Assembly (NCBI GenBank): GCA_021531775.1
Contig: JAFBIU010000014.1
Location: forward strand, 29,015-93,014
DNA length: 64,000 nucleotides
Direction: 5' to 3'
From: Parabacteroides distasonis
GTDB taxonomy: Bacteria > Bacteroidota > Bacteroidia > Bacteroidales > Tannerellaceae
The translations under genes were made by a program, and so were the position numbers. Positions 28,608 through 38,247 of the stretch are shown piece by piece (the first letter of the stretch is position 1; each line of letters starts with the position of its first letter). The notes under the pieces were generated by a model, which worked only from the letters and a program-made list of their open reading frames with translations, was not told the origin of the DNA and did not search any database.

Positions 28608-30983
28608 ATGAAGAGTTATTTTTCAAAAATGGCCGCTTGTATGGCGGCTCTCTGTCTTGGAATGACCACGTTGCATGCTGACGAGGTGAATCCTACGCAA
28701 TTTGAAGTAGGGAAAAATACATTTCTTCTGAATGGACAGCCCTTCGTTGTCAAAGCAGCTGAACTGCATTATCCCCGTATTCCCAAGCCCTATTGGGAGC
28801 ATCGTATCCAGATGTGTAAGGCATTGGGCATGAACACGATTTGCCTCTATGTGTTTTGGAATGCACATGAGCCACAACCGGGGCAGTTCGATTTCTCCGG
28901 GCAGAACGACTTGGCGGCCTTCTGCCGATTGTGCCAGGAAAACGGGATGTATGTCATCTTGCGTCCAGGCCCATACGTTTGTGCAGAATGGGAAATGGGT
29001 GGCTTACCCTGGTGGTTACTGAAAAAGAAAGATGTGCGATTGCGTGAAGAGGATCCCTACTTCTTGGAACGGGTGAATCTGTTTGAAGAGGCTGTAGCAG
29101 GTCAAGTGGCCGGACTGACTGTACAAAACGGGGGTCCGATCATCATGGTGCAGGTCGAGAATGAATATGGCTCGTATGGTGAGAGTAAATCGTATGTTTC
29201 GAAAGTGCGAGACATCGTCCGTCGCCATTTCGGCCATGAGATCACGCTCTTCCAATGTGACTGGTCGTCTAACTTCACCTTGAATGGGCTGGATGATCTG
29301 GTCTGGACGATGAACTTCGGTACAGGAGCCAACATCGACCAGCAGTTTGCCCGGTTGAAACAGTTGCGTCCTGACAGCCCGCTGATGTGTAGTGAGTTTT
29401 GGAGTGGCTGGTTTGACAAATGGGGAGCCAACCATGAGACGCGTCCGGCTGCCGACATGATTGCCGGTATCGACGAAATGCTCTCCAAAGGGATCTCCTT
29501 CAGTCTTTACATGACCCACGGAGGTACCAACTGGGGCCATTGGGCAGGAGCCAACTCTCCGGGATTTGCTCCCGATGTCACTTCGTATGATTACGATGCT
29601 CCGATCAATGAGGCTGGTCAGACAACCCCCAAGTATTGGGAATTGCGGAAGACCCTGTCCAAATATACCCAAGGCAAACGGTTGCCGAAAGTGCCGTCTG
29701 CCATTCCGACGATTACGATACCCGCTTTCCAATTTACGGAGGTAGCACCTTTGTTCAGCAATCTGCCACAACCGAAACAGGACGAGCAGATCCGGACCAT
29801 GGAAGCGTATGACCAAGGTTTTGGTAGTATCCTGTATCGCACAAAACTTCCTCGCTTGGATCAACCTGCTGTGTTGCATGTCAACGAGGCACACGACTAT
29901 GCACAGGTCTTTGTCGATGGCAAGTATATGGGCAAACTGGACCGACGGAATGGAGAGAAACAGCTGACTTTGCCTGCTTGTCCGGCGGGTGGTACACTGG
30001 ATATTCTGGTGGAGGCCATGGGACGTATCAATTTCGGACGGGCTATCAAGGATTTCAAAGGTATCACGGATCGGGTTGAACTGATAATCGACATTGACGG
30101 ACGCTCCTTTGTCTCCAACCTGAAGCAATGGGAGGTGTTCAACTTGGAGGATCGTTATGAGAACTACCAGCAGATGAAATTCCAGCCGATTGCCGAGGCG
30201 AAAGCTACCACTGGAGAGCGTTTGCCGGGTTGCTATCGGGCTACTTTCCAGGTGAAGAAACCGGGAGATACCTTCCTGAATTTTGAGACGTGGGGCAAAG
30301 GTTTGGTCTATGTGAATGGTCATGGCATGGGACGAATCTGGGAGATCGGTCCGCAACAGACCCTGTATGTGCCGGGTTGTTGGTTGAAAGCCGGTGAGAA
30401 CGAAGTGTTGGTATTCGATATTGTCGGTCCGCGCGAAACACGTTGTGAAGGTTTGCGGGAACCGTTGTTGGACCAACTGCTGGTGCAGAAGCCGTTGACA
30501 CATCGCCAAGAGGGACAATCATTGGAATTGGCTTCGATCCAACCCGACTGTACGGGTGCTTTCAAGCCCGGCAACGGATGGCAGGAGGTTCGTTTCGACC
30601 AGCCCAAGCGTGGACGTTATGTATGTATAGAGGCCTTGAATGCGCATGATGCCAAAGAATTGGCCTGTATTGCAGAACTCTATCTGCTGAATGATTCTGG
30701 TGAACGCCTTTCCCGTGAACCGTGGACGGTCGATTATGCCGACAGCGAGGATGTGAGTGGTGTGAACCGTTCGGGCGACAAGCTGTTTGACCTGCAGGAA
30801 TCGACCTATTGGAGTACGGAGGCTGGCTCGCCCTATCCCCACCACATTGTGATCGACTTGGGGGCAACGCATACCATCCAAGCCTTGCAGTATTTGCCCC
30901 GTATGGAAAGTGAAGTACCCGGAGGTATTCGCCAGTTCAAGGTCTATATCCAGGAGAAGCCTTTCCCCTATTCATTTAAATAA
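28608..30983 (+). CDS. Glycoside hydrolase family 35 beta-galactosidase
   Basis: The 791-residue exported enzyme has a signal peptide (about 1-25) and a GH35 TIM barrel. The acid/base Glu186 is in VQVENEYG and the nucleophile Glu263 in CSEFWSGWFDKWG. Beta-sandwich domains follow, then a C-terminal discoidin-like (F5/8 type C) region from about 660, ending in RQFKVYIQEKPF. It releases terminal beta-linked galactose from glycans, probably in the periplasm. It is followed after 3 bases by an MFS transporter gene. Confidence 0.93.
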   Translation: MKSYFSKMAACMAALCLGMTTLHADEVNPTQFEVGKNTFLLNGQPFVVKAAELHYPRIPKPYWEHRIQMCKALGMNTICLYVFWNAHEPQPGQFDFSGQNDLAAFCRLCQENGMYVILRPGPYVCAEWEMGGLPWWLLKKKDVRLREEDPYFLERVNLFEEAVAGQVAGLTVQNGGPIIMVQVENEYGSYGESKSYVSKVRDIVRRHFGHEITLFQCDWSSNFTLNGLDDLVWTMNFGTGANIDQQFARLKQLRPDSPLMCSEFWSGWFDKWGANHETRPAADMIAGIDEMLSKGISFSLYMTHGGTNWGHWAGANSPGFAPDVTSYDYDAPINEAGQTTPKYWELRKTLSKYTQGKRLPKVPSAIPTITIPAFQFTEVAPLFSNLPQPKQDEQIRTMEAYDQGFGSILYRTKLPRLDQPAVLHVNEAHDYAQVFVDGKYMGKLDRRNGEKQLTLPACPAGGTLDILVEAMGRINFGRAIKDFKGITDRVELIIDIDGRSFVSNLKQWEVFNLEDRYENYQQMKFQPIAEAKATTGERLPGCYRATFQVKKPGDTFLNFETWGKGLVYVNGHGMGRIWEIGPQQTLYVPGCWLKAGENEVLVFDIVGPRETRCEGLREPLLDQLLVQKPLTHRQEGQSLELASIQPDCTGAFKPGNGWQEVRFDQPKRGRYVCIEALNAHDAKELACIAELYLLNDSGERLSREPWTVDYADSEDVSGVNRSGDKLFDLQESTYWSTEAGSPYPHHIVIDLGATHTIQALQYLPRMESEVPGGIRQFKVYIQEKPFPYSFK

Positions 30984-30986
30984 AAA

Positions 30987-32138
30987 ATGAGACATAACAT
31001 ACTTGCACTTTATATTATCAAAGTATCGAAGTGGTTCTCTTTGGTCATGCCCATCATCGTGCTTTTTTACGAGAAGCACGGGTTGGGCATGCAAGAGGTC
31101 TTCATACTGAAAAGTGTCTATTCGGTGGCAGCAGTCGCACTGGAGATTCCCTCGGGTTATTTGGCCGATGTTTGGGGAAGACGCAAATGCTTGATAGCCG
31201 GTTGTATGCTTTTCTTCTTGGGTTATCTATGCTACTCTTTCACCTCCACGTTTGCCGCTTTTGTCTGTGCCGAATTGTTGCTCGGTATCGGACAAACGTT
31301 GGTTAATGGAGCTGATTCAGCCTTACTATACGACACGACACTTCATTTCGGGAAAGAGGATCAGTACCTGCGTTATGAAGGACGCATCACCATGATCGGT
31401 AACTTTGCCGAGGCAATTGCCGGTGTGTTTGGTGGATTGTTGGCTGTCTATTCGTTACGGCTTCCTTTCTGTGCCCAAGCGGTTGTTGCTTTCAGTGGAA
31501 TTCCAGCTGCTTTGCTCCTGCAAGAGTACAGCACGAAGAGCCGTACGCAAAGTCCTTTTCGAGAGATTCTCCACATCATCCACTATTCGTTGGTCGAGAA
31601 CAAGCAACTCTGTTGCAACATTTTCTTCTCGGGCATCATTGGCGCTGCGACTTTGACCATGGCCTGGTTCGTACAGCCGATTCTGATGCATTTAGAGACA
31701 CCGACCAGCTATTATGGCGTGATTTGGACCGTCCTCAATCTGACCGTCGGCATTGCCGCCTTATGGTCTGACCGTATTGACCAACGGCTCGGCATGTTCA
31801 AGATGAATACCTTGATTCTATTGGCCATTACCGGTGGTTATGCTCTGATTGCCTATCATCTGACCTATGCCGGTCTGTTGATCCTGTTTGTCTTTTACAT
31901 TTTCCGGGGTATTGCCACTCCGATCTTGAAGGGGTACATCAACCAGATCACCTTTTCGGAAATGCGGGCAACGGTCTTGTCCATCCGTAATTTTATCATC
32001 CGGTTGATTTTTGCTGCTGTTGCTCCCTTCATCGGCTGGCTCAACGACTACTATTCTTTGCAGACTGCCTTGCTGGTATCAGCAGCCATTTTCTTCATTC
32101 CCGGAATCCTATTCTTAGTGCTCCAACGTAGCAAATAA
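30987..32138 (+). CDS. Major facilitator superfamily transporter
   Basis: The 383-residue protein has about 12 hydrophobic segments. The loop between TM2 and TM3 carries the MFS motif A-like GYLADVWGRRKCL near 57-69. It is in an operon with the GH35 enzyme, 3 bases downstream, so uptake of released sugar is a reasonable guess. This MFS group also includes drug and unknown-substrate exporters. Confidence 0.85.
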   Translation: MRHNILALYIIKVSKWFSLVMPIIVLFYEKHGLGMQEVFILKSVYSVAAVALEIPSGYLADVWGRRKCLIAGCMLFFLGYLCYSFTSTFAAFVCAELLLGIGQTLVNGADSALLYDTTLHFGKEDQYLRYEGRITMIGNFAEAIAGVFGGLLAVYSLRLPFCAQAVVAFSGIPAALLLQEYSTKSRTQSPFREILHIIHYSLVENKQLCCNIFFSGIIGAATLTMAWFVQPILMHLETPTSYYGVIWTVLNLTVGIAALWSDRIDQRLGMFKMNTLILLAITGGYALIAYHLTYAGLLILFVFYIFRGIATPILKGYINQITFSEMRATVLSIRNFIIRLIFAAVAPFIGWLNDYYSLQTALLVSAAIFFIPGILFLVLQRSK

Positions 32139-32142
32139 AAAA

Positions 32143-32184
32143 ATAAGTACTTTTGTTCAGGTGATCCCTGACAAAAGTACTTAT
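32143..32184. terminator. Strong bidirectional terminator
   Basis: ATAAGTACTTTTGT(T)CAGG pairs with CCTGACAAAAGTACTTAT, with A- and T-runs outside. It serves the MFS gene and the convergent SGNH gene. Confidence 0.9.
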
Positions 32185-32214
32185 CTATTTTTCTTCTCTT
32201 AAAATTCGTTCAAC

Positions 32215-32898
32215 TTATCGGGCAGAAAGAGTCCGCTGGATAGCCTGCTGTACCAAATCCTCCATGACCTTGTAACCCTCTAAGGTGGGGTGTACGCCAT
32301 CGTGTGAATACTTCTCCGGCAAACCGTTCCGTTCATCCTTCATGGCTGTATGGTAATCGACATATTCCAATTGATGCTCTTTCGCATACGCCTGAATCAT
32401 CTTGTTCAAGGCAATCACCTTTCCAGCCGGTTCCAATCCGCGACGCCATGGAAAATCAAAGGCAGGCATGACTGAACAAAGGATGGGCTTGATGTGATTG
32501 ACTTGGGCCAGTTCGACCATAGAGACAATGTTACCAAAGATCTGCTCAAGTTCGATTGCACCATTGTTCTTGGCAATGTCATTGATACCGGCCAAAATCA
32601 CAACCGCTTTCGGTTTCAATCCGATTACATCCTGACGGAAACGCACCAACATTTCAGAAGTTGTCTGTCCGCTGATGCCCCGATCGATATATCCGTTCTG
32701 GATAAAGAATGTAGAGTCTGCCGGCCACCAACCATCGGTAATGGAGTTGCCCATGAAGACAACCTTTGAAGGTATCTGCACCTGCTTGTTAGCCGCTGCA
32801 TACCGACCAAATCCTGCCCAATCATCCCGTTGGGCAGAAAGGGTGGCGGTCATCATACAACAGGATGCCACCAAAACCATTTCTTTCCAGTTCTTCAT
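32215..32898 (-). CDS. Secreted SGNH/GDSL-type hydrolase
   Basis: The 227-residue protein has a signal peptide ending near TLSAQ and the SGNH blocks: FMGNSITDGW (Ser nucleophile), RGISGQTT, LAGINDIAKN, and HDGVHPTLEGY (catalytic Asp/His). It is probably a periplasmic carbohydrate or lipid esterase. The gene begins 21 bases after the end of rho on the same strand with no terminator seen, so read-through is possible. Confidence 0.9.
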   Translation of the reverse strand: MKNWKEMVLVASCCMMTATLSAQRDDWAGFGRYAAANKQVQIPSKVVFMGNSITDGWWPADSTFFIQNGYIDRGISGQTTSEMLVRFRQDVIGLKPKAVVILAGINDIAKNNGAIELEQIFGNIVSMVELAQVNHIKPILCSVMPAFDFPWRRGLEPAGKVIALNKMIQAYAKEHQLEYVDYHTAMKDERNGLPEKYSHDGVHPTLEGYKVMEDLVQQAIQRTLSAR

Positions 32899-32919
32899 AT
32901 TTCAATTCATTTTAAAAGA

Positions 32920-34872
32920 TCATCCATTCATGGAAGCCAGGAACTCGGTGTTGTCCGTGGTCTGTTCCATCTGCTTCTTGACAAACTCCATGGCTTCAAT
33001 CGAGTTCATATCGGACAGATACTTACGCAGGATCCACATGCGGTTCAATGTAGTTTCATCCTGCAACAAATCGTCACGACGTGTGCTGGAAGCCGTAATA
33101 TCGACAGCCGGATAGATACGTTTGTTAGACAACTTGCGATCCAGCTGCAATTCCATATTACCTGTACCCTTGAATTCCTCAAAGATCACATCATCCATCT
33201 TGGAACCTGTCTCCGTCAAGGCTGTTGCCAAGATAGTCAAGCTACCGCCATTTTCGATGTTGCGGGCAGCTCCGAAGAATCGTTTCGGCTTTTGCAATGC
33301 ATTGGCATCCACACCACCAGAAAGCACTTTACCTGAAGCAGGCTGTACAGTATTGTAGGCTCGTGCCAAACGGGTGATAGAATCCAACAGAATGACTACA
33401 TCGTGTCCACATTCAACCAATCGCTTCGCCTTGTTCAAAACAATCTCAGCAATCTTCACATGGCGCTCTGCCGGTTCATCAAAGGTAGAAGCAATGACTT
33501 CTGCATCCACACTACGCGCCATATCTGTCACTTCCTCCGGACGTTCATCGATCAGCAACACGATCATATAGACTTCCGGATGGTTGGCCGCAATGGCATT
33601 GGCGATATCCTTCAGCAACATGGTCTTACCTGTTTTCGGCTGGGCAACGATCAAACCGCGTTGTCCTTTACCGATCGGTGAGAACAGATCTACCACACGT
33701 ACGGCAATGTTGTCATATACTTTCGGCGAACGACGATCTGTCAACATGAACTTCTCATCCGGGAACAGAGGGGTCAAGTGATCGAAAGGTACACGGTCAC
33801 GTACCTCTTCGGGCGAACGGCCATTGATACGATCCACTTTCACCAACGGGAAATACTTCTCGCCCTCTTTCGGCGGACGAATAGAACCCTCTACAACATC
33901 ACCCGTCTTCAAACCAAACAGTTTGATCTGAGACTGTGAAACATAGATATCATCGGGAGAAGTCAGATAGTTGTAATCGGAAGAACGCAGGAAACCATAA
34001 CCATCCGACATCATTTCCAGCACACCCGAACCTGACAGGATACCATCGAAATCATACATTTTTTCGGGTTGTGGGTTGGCATTATTGCTGTTGTTATTGG
34101 CAGCATTGCGTTGATTATTGGCATTCGGATGATTATTCTTCTGGCGGTTCGGTTGGTTATTCGCACCAGCATTGGAAGATTCCGTATTGGGAGCAGACTG
34201 TTTTTCTTGTTTGGGAGTAGTTGTCTGGAACGGGAAGATTTGATCCAGTACAGATTTGGCATCCGGATGACGGAAAACAATTCGTTTGTGTTCCTCTTCT
34301 GCCGGAGCGGCTGTGGGAGCAGCAGGAGTCTCCGGAGTCTGAAGGGGAGCTTCCTCCACGATGGGAGCCTCATTCGGATCCTCCTCGGTTGTTTCTGCAA
34401 CCATGGGAGGCAACTGTTTTTTATCTCCAGATCTGGTTTCCTCCGTTTTGCTAACTACAGGCTGATCTTCTACTTCGTTACTGAAAAGATCTCTTTCTTC
34501 AACTCTGCTTTTTTCTGCCCGTGACCGTTTCTTCCGTTCAGCCTGAGGCTTATTCTCCGTTTCCTGAGGTTTCGTAGCTTCTTCCGTACCTTTCTGCTTG
34601 TTGGCTTCCAATTCTGCTTCTCGTGCTGCCTTGTCAGCCTTAGAAGGACGCCCCCGCTTCTTACCGGATGGTTTGTTGGCGTCTTGTTTCTTCATATCTT
34701 TATTCTTTTCAGAACGCAAGCCAGCCAACGAAATAGCCTGTTCGTCCAATATACGGTAGATCAGCGATTCTTTTGTAATACCACTATCTACTGTGATGCC
34801 TAACTCTCCCGCAATTTTCTCCAATTCGGGGAGCTGTTTCTCATTTAATTCGATAATATTATACTTCTGCAT
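32920..34872 (-). CDS. rho: Transcription termination factor Rho with a long disordered insertion
   Basis: The 650-residue hexameric RNA helicase is much longer than the about 420 residues usual in E. coli. Residues 1-45 form the Rho_N helix domain. About 60-270 are charged and then Asn/Gln-rich, with low complexity ([15 protein letters not shown]). The RNA-binding cold-shock-like domain then begins ([14 protein letters not shown]), followed by the ATPase with P-loop QPKTGKTML and the Q- and R-loops. A similar region in Bacteroides thetaiotaomicron Rho was reported to drive condensates. It terminates untranslated transcripts. Confidence 0.96.
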   Translation of the reverse strand: MQKYNIIELNEKQLPELEKIAGELGITVDSGITKESLIYRILDEQAISLAGLRSEKNKDMKKQDANKPSGKKRGRPSKADKAAREAELEANKQKGTEEATKPQETENKPQAERKKRSRAEKSRVEERDLFSNEVEDQPVVSKTEETRSGDKKQLPPMVAETTEEDPNEAPIVEEAPLQTPETPAAPTAAPAEEEHKRIVFRHPDAKSVLDQIFPFQTTTPKQEKQSAPNTESSNAGANNQPNRQKNNHPNANNQRNAANNNSNNANPQPEKMYDFDGILSGSGVLEMMSDGYGFLRSSDYNYLTSPDDIYVSQSQIKLFGLKTGDVVEGSIRPPKEGEKYFPLVKVDRINGRSPEEVRDRVPFDHLTPLFPDEKFMLTDRRSPKVYDNIAVRVVDLFSPIGKGQRGLIVAQPKTGKTMLLKDIANAIAANHPEVYMIVLLIDERPEEVTDMARSVDAEVIASTFDEPAERHVKIAEIVLNKAKRLVECGHDVVILLDSITRLARAYNTVQPASGKVLSGGVDANALQKPKRFFGAARNIENGGSLTILATALTETGSKMDDVIFEEFKGTGNMELQLDRKLSNKRIYPAVDITASSTRRDDLLQDETTLNRMWILRKYLSDMNSIEAMEFVKKQMEQTTDNTEFLASMNG

Positions 34873-35030
34873 AAGTTGAGAATGTGAGTCAAACGAAATC
34901 TAAGAGCGTACACCTTATTTATCCAAGTACATTGCTCTTATTCTTTGAAAATATGTTTAATAATTGAAATTCTAATTTGAAACCGGAATATACGACAACC
35001 AAGAGGTCGCATATCTACAAGAAATCGTTG

Positions 35031-35038
35031 CAAATATA
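35031..35038 (-). promoter_or_regulatory. -7 box of rho
   Basis: Minus-strand TATATTTG. It implies a leader of about 150 bases before the rho ATG at 34872, long enough for autoregulation; no structure is proven. Confidence 0.55.
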
Positions 35039-35065
35039 ACAAGATTTTTAAACTCTGATTGCGAT

Positions 35066-36388
35066 TTAGTGAGAAATTTTCACATGCAGCACTTTTTTTG
35101 TTCGCTCACCGATCCGATAACGGTTATCCAAACGTTCGCCGACCATCCAGACCACATCATCACCACTACAAAGTAACCATGTCTGTTCCTTTTCAATCCG
35201 GCAATACTTGTGATCTGAAAAATAGTCACTCAACTTTTTTCTGCCTTTCATACCAAAAGGAATGAACCAATCTCCCTTTTTCCAGTGTCGGAGACAAAGA
35301 GGAAACTGCAGTTTGTCATAGTCCACACAAATCTCTTCTTTGCTAATAGGAATCTGAATTTCAGAGGTGTATTCCAACGTCTGAAGAGTGAGACTGATCG
35401 GTCCCTCCCAAACAGATTGCCCTTCCTGAATCCAGAAACTGGCATCCGTTTCCTGCGAGGAGATCGGAACAACCCAAAGCGATTCACGATCTTTCACCAA
35501 TCGATGTGTAGTGGAGTAAAACTCTTTTCCTGACAAGCCTTCCAATGCCATATCAATAGACTGGCAGGTTGTGCGAGAAAAGCCATACGGATGCAACAAC
35601 TCATAAAGCACAGTAGCCCTTGCCGGTTGATGGATCAAGTGGGGAATCGAAAAGCGATTATCGGATAAACAAATACTTGCTTTCGCCTGCTGCAAGGCAA
35701 CCTGATAAAGTTGTTCTGCATCTGCTAAATGAACAGCTGTCCTGGCAATGGATTGTTTGGCGGAAGGATTCATCTGTTCCAAAAGTGGCATGATACGCAA
35801 ACGAATAAAATTACGTTGATAGGCATCGGAGAGATTGGAACTATCAGTGACATAAGTCAGGTTCTCCTGATTGAGCCATTGTAGAATAGCCTCCCGACTT
35901 ACGGCCAAAAAGGGTCGCACAACAAATCCCTGTTTGGGAGACATGCCCGATAAACCTCGGATCCCACTACCCCGCAACAGATTCAACAGTACCGTTTCAA
36001 CCTGATCATCACGATGATGCGCTACAGCAATCGCTTGTGCTTGCCATTTATCACGCATCTGATCAAACCAGGCATAACGCAATTCGCGGGCTGCCATTTC
36101 AATCGACACATGATGCGCTTGCGCATAATCTTCTGTCTGAAAATCCTGTTTGTAGAAGGGAATCTGAAAATGATCCGTAGCTAATTGTCGGGCAAATTGT
36201 TCATCGCGCATGGACTCTGCTCCACGTAAATGAAAATTACAGTGTAATGCCACACACGCATAACCCAACCGATGCAATACGGCCAATAATGCAACAGAGT
36301 CAGCACCCCCGCTGAGACCGACCAGCACAGGCTTATCTGTCGTCAGCAGGTGATGTTGCTGTATGAATTTGCGAACTTGATCAATCAT
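35066..36388 (-). CDS. tilS: tRNA(Ile)-lysidine synthetase
   Basis: The 440-residue protein has the N-type ATP pyrophosphatase motif LSGGADS (25-31) and the conserved HHRDDQVETVLLNLLRGSG near 125-145. The C-terminal domain follows, with the GMKGRKKLSDYF motif. It adds lysine to C34 of tRNA-Ile so that it reads AUA. The start overlaps the end of the zinc-ribbon gene by 8 bases, in an operon that begins with aspS. Confidence 0.95.
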   Translation of the reverse strand: MIDQVRKFIQQHHLLTTDKPVLVGLSGGADSVALLAVLHRLGYACVALHCNFHLRGAESMRDEQFARQLATDHFQIPFYKQDFQTEDYAQAHHVSIEMAARELRYAWFDQMRDKWQAQAIAVAHHRDDQVETVLLNLLRGSGIRGLSGMSPKQGFVVRPFLAVSREAILQWLNQENLTYVTDSSNLSDAYQRNFIRLRIMPLLEQMNPSAKQSIARTAVHLADAEQLYQVALQQAKASICLSDNRFSIPHLIHQPARATVLYELLHPYGFSRTTCQSIDMALEGLSGKEFYSTTHRLVKDRESLWVVPISSQETDASFWIQEGQSVWEGPISLTLQTLEYTSEIQIPISKEEICVDYDKLQFPLCLRHWKKGDWFIPFGMKGRKKLSDYFSDHKYCRIEKEQTWLLCSGDDVVWMVGERLDNRYRIGERTKKVLHVKISH

Positions 36389-37142
36389 CCAAACCGGCCA
36401 ATTCCGGATCTATCATAATACGACCACAATATTCGCATACGATGATCTTCTTACGCAGTTTGATGTCCAACTGTTTCTGAGGCGGAATCTTGTTGAAACA
36501 ACCACCACAGGCACCACGCTGAACAGCCACGACTGCCAAACCGTTACGAGCACCCTTACGAATACGCTTGAATGCCGTCAGCAAGCGAGGTTCAATGATT
36601 GCCTCCAGCTTTTTGGCCTTGTCACGCAAACGCTCTTCATCCTGTTTCGTGTCAGCAATAATCTGGTCCAGTTCTTCTTTTTTCTGAGCCAAATCGGCCT
36701 TTCTGCCTTCCAAACGCTCGGTGAGGTCTTTAATTTCAGCCTTGCGCTTGGCTATGCCATCGTGAAACTCGCGGATTTTCTTTTCGGAGAACTCAACCTC
36801 CAAGCCCTGAAATTCGATTTCCTTGGAAAGATTATCAAACTCACGGTTGTTCCGAACATTATCCAATTGCGATTTATATTTATCAATCAACGCAGTAGCC
36901 TCTGTTATCTTGCCTTTCTCACTTACGACAGCGGCTTCATAATCCTGGATGTCTGCCTGATAGTTCTGAAGGCGTGTCTCCAATCCCGCAATTTCATCTT
37001 CCAAGTCCTGCACTTCCAAGGGTAATTCACCACGAAGTGTCTTGATCTTGTCAATTTCAGTCATCATCGTCTGAAGTTGATACAGCGTGGAGAGTTTTTC
37101 TTCCACTGTATATTCCTTTTCAGCTGATTTATCTGTAGCCAT
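36381..37142 (-). CDS. Coiled-coil protein with C-terminal C4 zinc ribbon
   Basis: The 253-residue protein is a long coiled coil (about 15-185), then a zinc ribbon with CGGC near 211-214 and CEYC near 235-238. It matches the widespread CT398/zf-RING_7 family of proteins of unclear function, often proposed to act in RNA or secretion processes. It is translationally linked to the Nif3 gene (1-base gap) and tilS (8-base overlap). Confidence 0.88.
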   Translation of the reverse strand: MATDKSAEKEYTVEEKLSTLYQLQTMMTEIDKIKTLRGELPLEVQDLEDEIAGLETRLQNYQADIQDYEAAVVSEKGKITEATALIDKYKSQLDNVRNNREFDNLSKEIEFQGLEVEFSEKKIREFHDGIAKRKAEIKDLTERLEGRKADLAQKKEELDQIIADTKQDEERLRDKAKKLEAIIEPRLLTAFKRIRKGARNGLAVVAVQRGACGGCFNKIPPQKQLDIKLRKKIIVCEYCGRIMIDPELAGLDD

Positions 37143-37143
37143 T

Positions 37144-38241
37144 CTATAAATATTTTACTGGGTTTGAATTTACATTCGAAAAATGCACCGCAAAGTTAGG
37201 GAATTTTTTCGATATGATCGTATAAAATATGTCTTTTGTACAAACTTCCGATTCGTAGTGTCCGATAACAGCCAATAAAATGCGGTCTTCCACATCGTAA
37301 AAATCGTTGTATTTAGCCTCTCCTGTAATAAAGACATCGGCTCCATAAGCAATTGCCTCTTTCAACAAAAAGGCTCCACTACCCCCACAAAGTGCCACTT
37401 CCCGGATCGGTTTACCGGTCAGTGCCGAATGTTGAATACAGGATACATGAAACAGAGCCTTGATTCGTTGAAGGAAATCCAACTCATCTTCTCCTTCCGG
37501 CAATTCGCCTACAACTCCCGATCCAGCCTGCTCCCACGAGTTTGCTAGGGGATAGAAGTCGAAAGCCGGTTCCTCATAGGGATGTGCCGACAGAAGTGCC
37601 TGACGTACAGCTATCTGACGATAGGCCGGTAGAATCATTTCAATGCGTATTTCCGGTTCGGAGTGCAACTCACCGATTTCGCCACAGAAGGGATGACAGC
37701 CTGCGGATGCACGGAATGTCCCGGTTCCCTGCAAATTATAACTACAAGCATCATAATTGCCGATAGATCCGGCTCCTGCATTGAACAGCGTATTGCGCAC
37801 CACCTCTGCGTAGGCTTCGGGCACAAAAGTCACCAACTTGAGCAAGGCATTCTTTTGAGGGGAGAGAATCCGCACATTCTGCAAACCGATGATTTCAGCC
37901 ATTCGATAATTGACACCCCCTACGGCATTGTCCAAATTGGTATGGGCTGCATAAATGACCAAATCATGCTTGCAGGCTTTCATCATACATCGTTCCACAT
38001 AGGTTTTGCCTGTCAATGACTTGAACGAGCGAAAAGCCAATGGATGGTGGGCAATGATCAGGTTGCATTCGGTCTCTAAAGCCTCGTCTATCACCTCTTC
38101 CGTCACATCCAAGCATATCAACACGCCCGTGGCAGGTTGGTTGACATCACCCACCTGCACACCGGCATTGTCAAAATCTTCTTGTAGAGACAGGGGAGCA
38201 TAGAGCTCGATCTCTTTCAGGAGGTCACGAATTTTCGGCAT
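37144..38241 (-). CDS. Nif3-like dinuclear metal-centre protein
   Basis: The 365-residue protein has the NIF3/YbgI fold, with metal-binding HHPLAF near 66-71, AHTNLDNA near 99-106, and a C-terminal GHYESE motif. A central insertion (about 130-240) makes it the longer YqfO-type. It is often annotated as a GTP cyclohydrolase I type 2 homologue, but the real reaction is unsettled. It lies between aspS (6-base gap) and the zinc-ribbon gene. Confidence 0.92.
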   Translation of the reverse strand: MPKIRDLLKEIELYAPLSLQEDFDNAGVQVGDVNQPATGVLICLDVTEEVIDEALETECNLIIAHHPLAFRSFKSLTGKTYVERCMMKACKHDLVIYAAHTNLDNAVGGVNYRMAEIIGLQNVRILSPQKNALLKLVTFVPEAYAEVVRNTLFNAGAGSIGNYDACSYNLQGTGTFRASAGCHPFCGEIGELHSEPEIRIEMILPAYRQIAVRQALLSAHPYEEPAFDFYPLANSWEQAGSGVVGELPEGEDELDFLQRIKALFHVSCIQHSALTGKPIREVALCGGSGAFLLKEAIAYGADVFITGEAKYNDFYDVEDRILLAVIGHYESEVCTKDIFYTIISKKFPNFAVHFSNVNSNPVKYL

Positions 38242-38247
38242 GGCCTA

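Noticed and set aside
29016..30518. Long minus-strand open frame (500 codons) inside the GH35 gene
   Set aside because: A shadow of the beta-galactosidase coding strand; no domain-like pattern.
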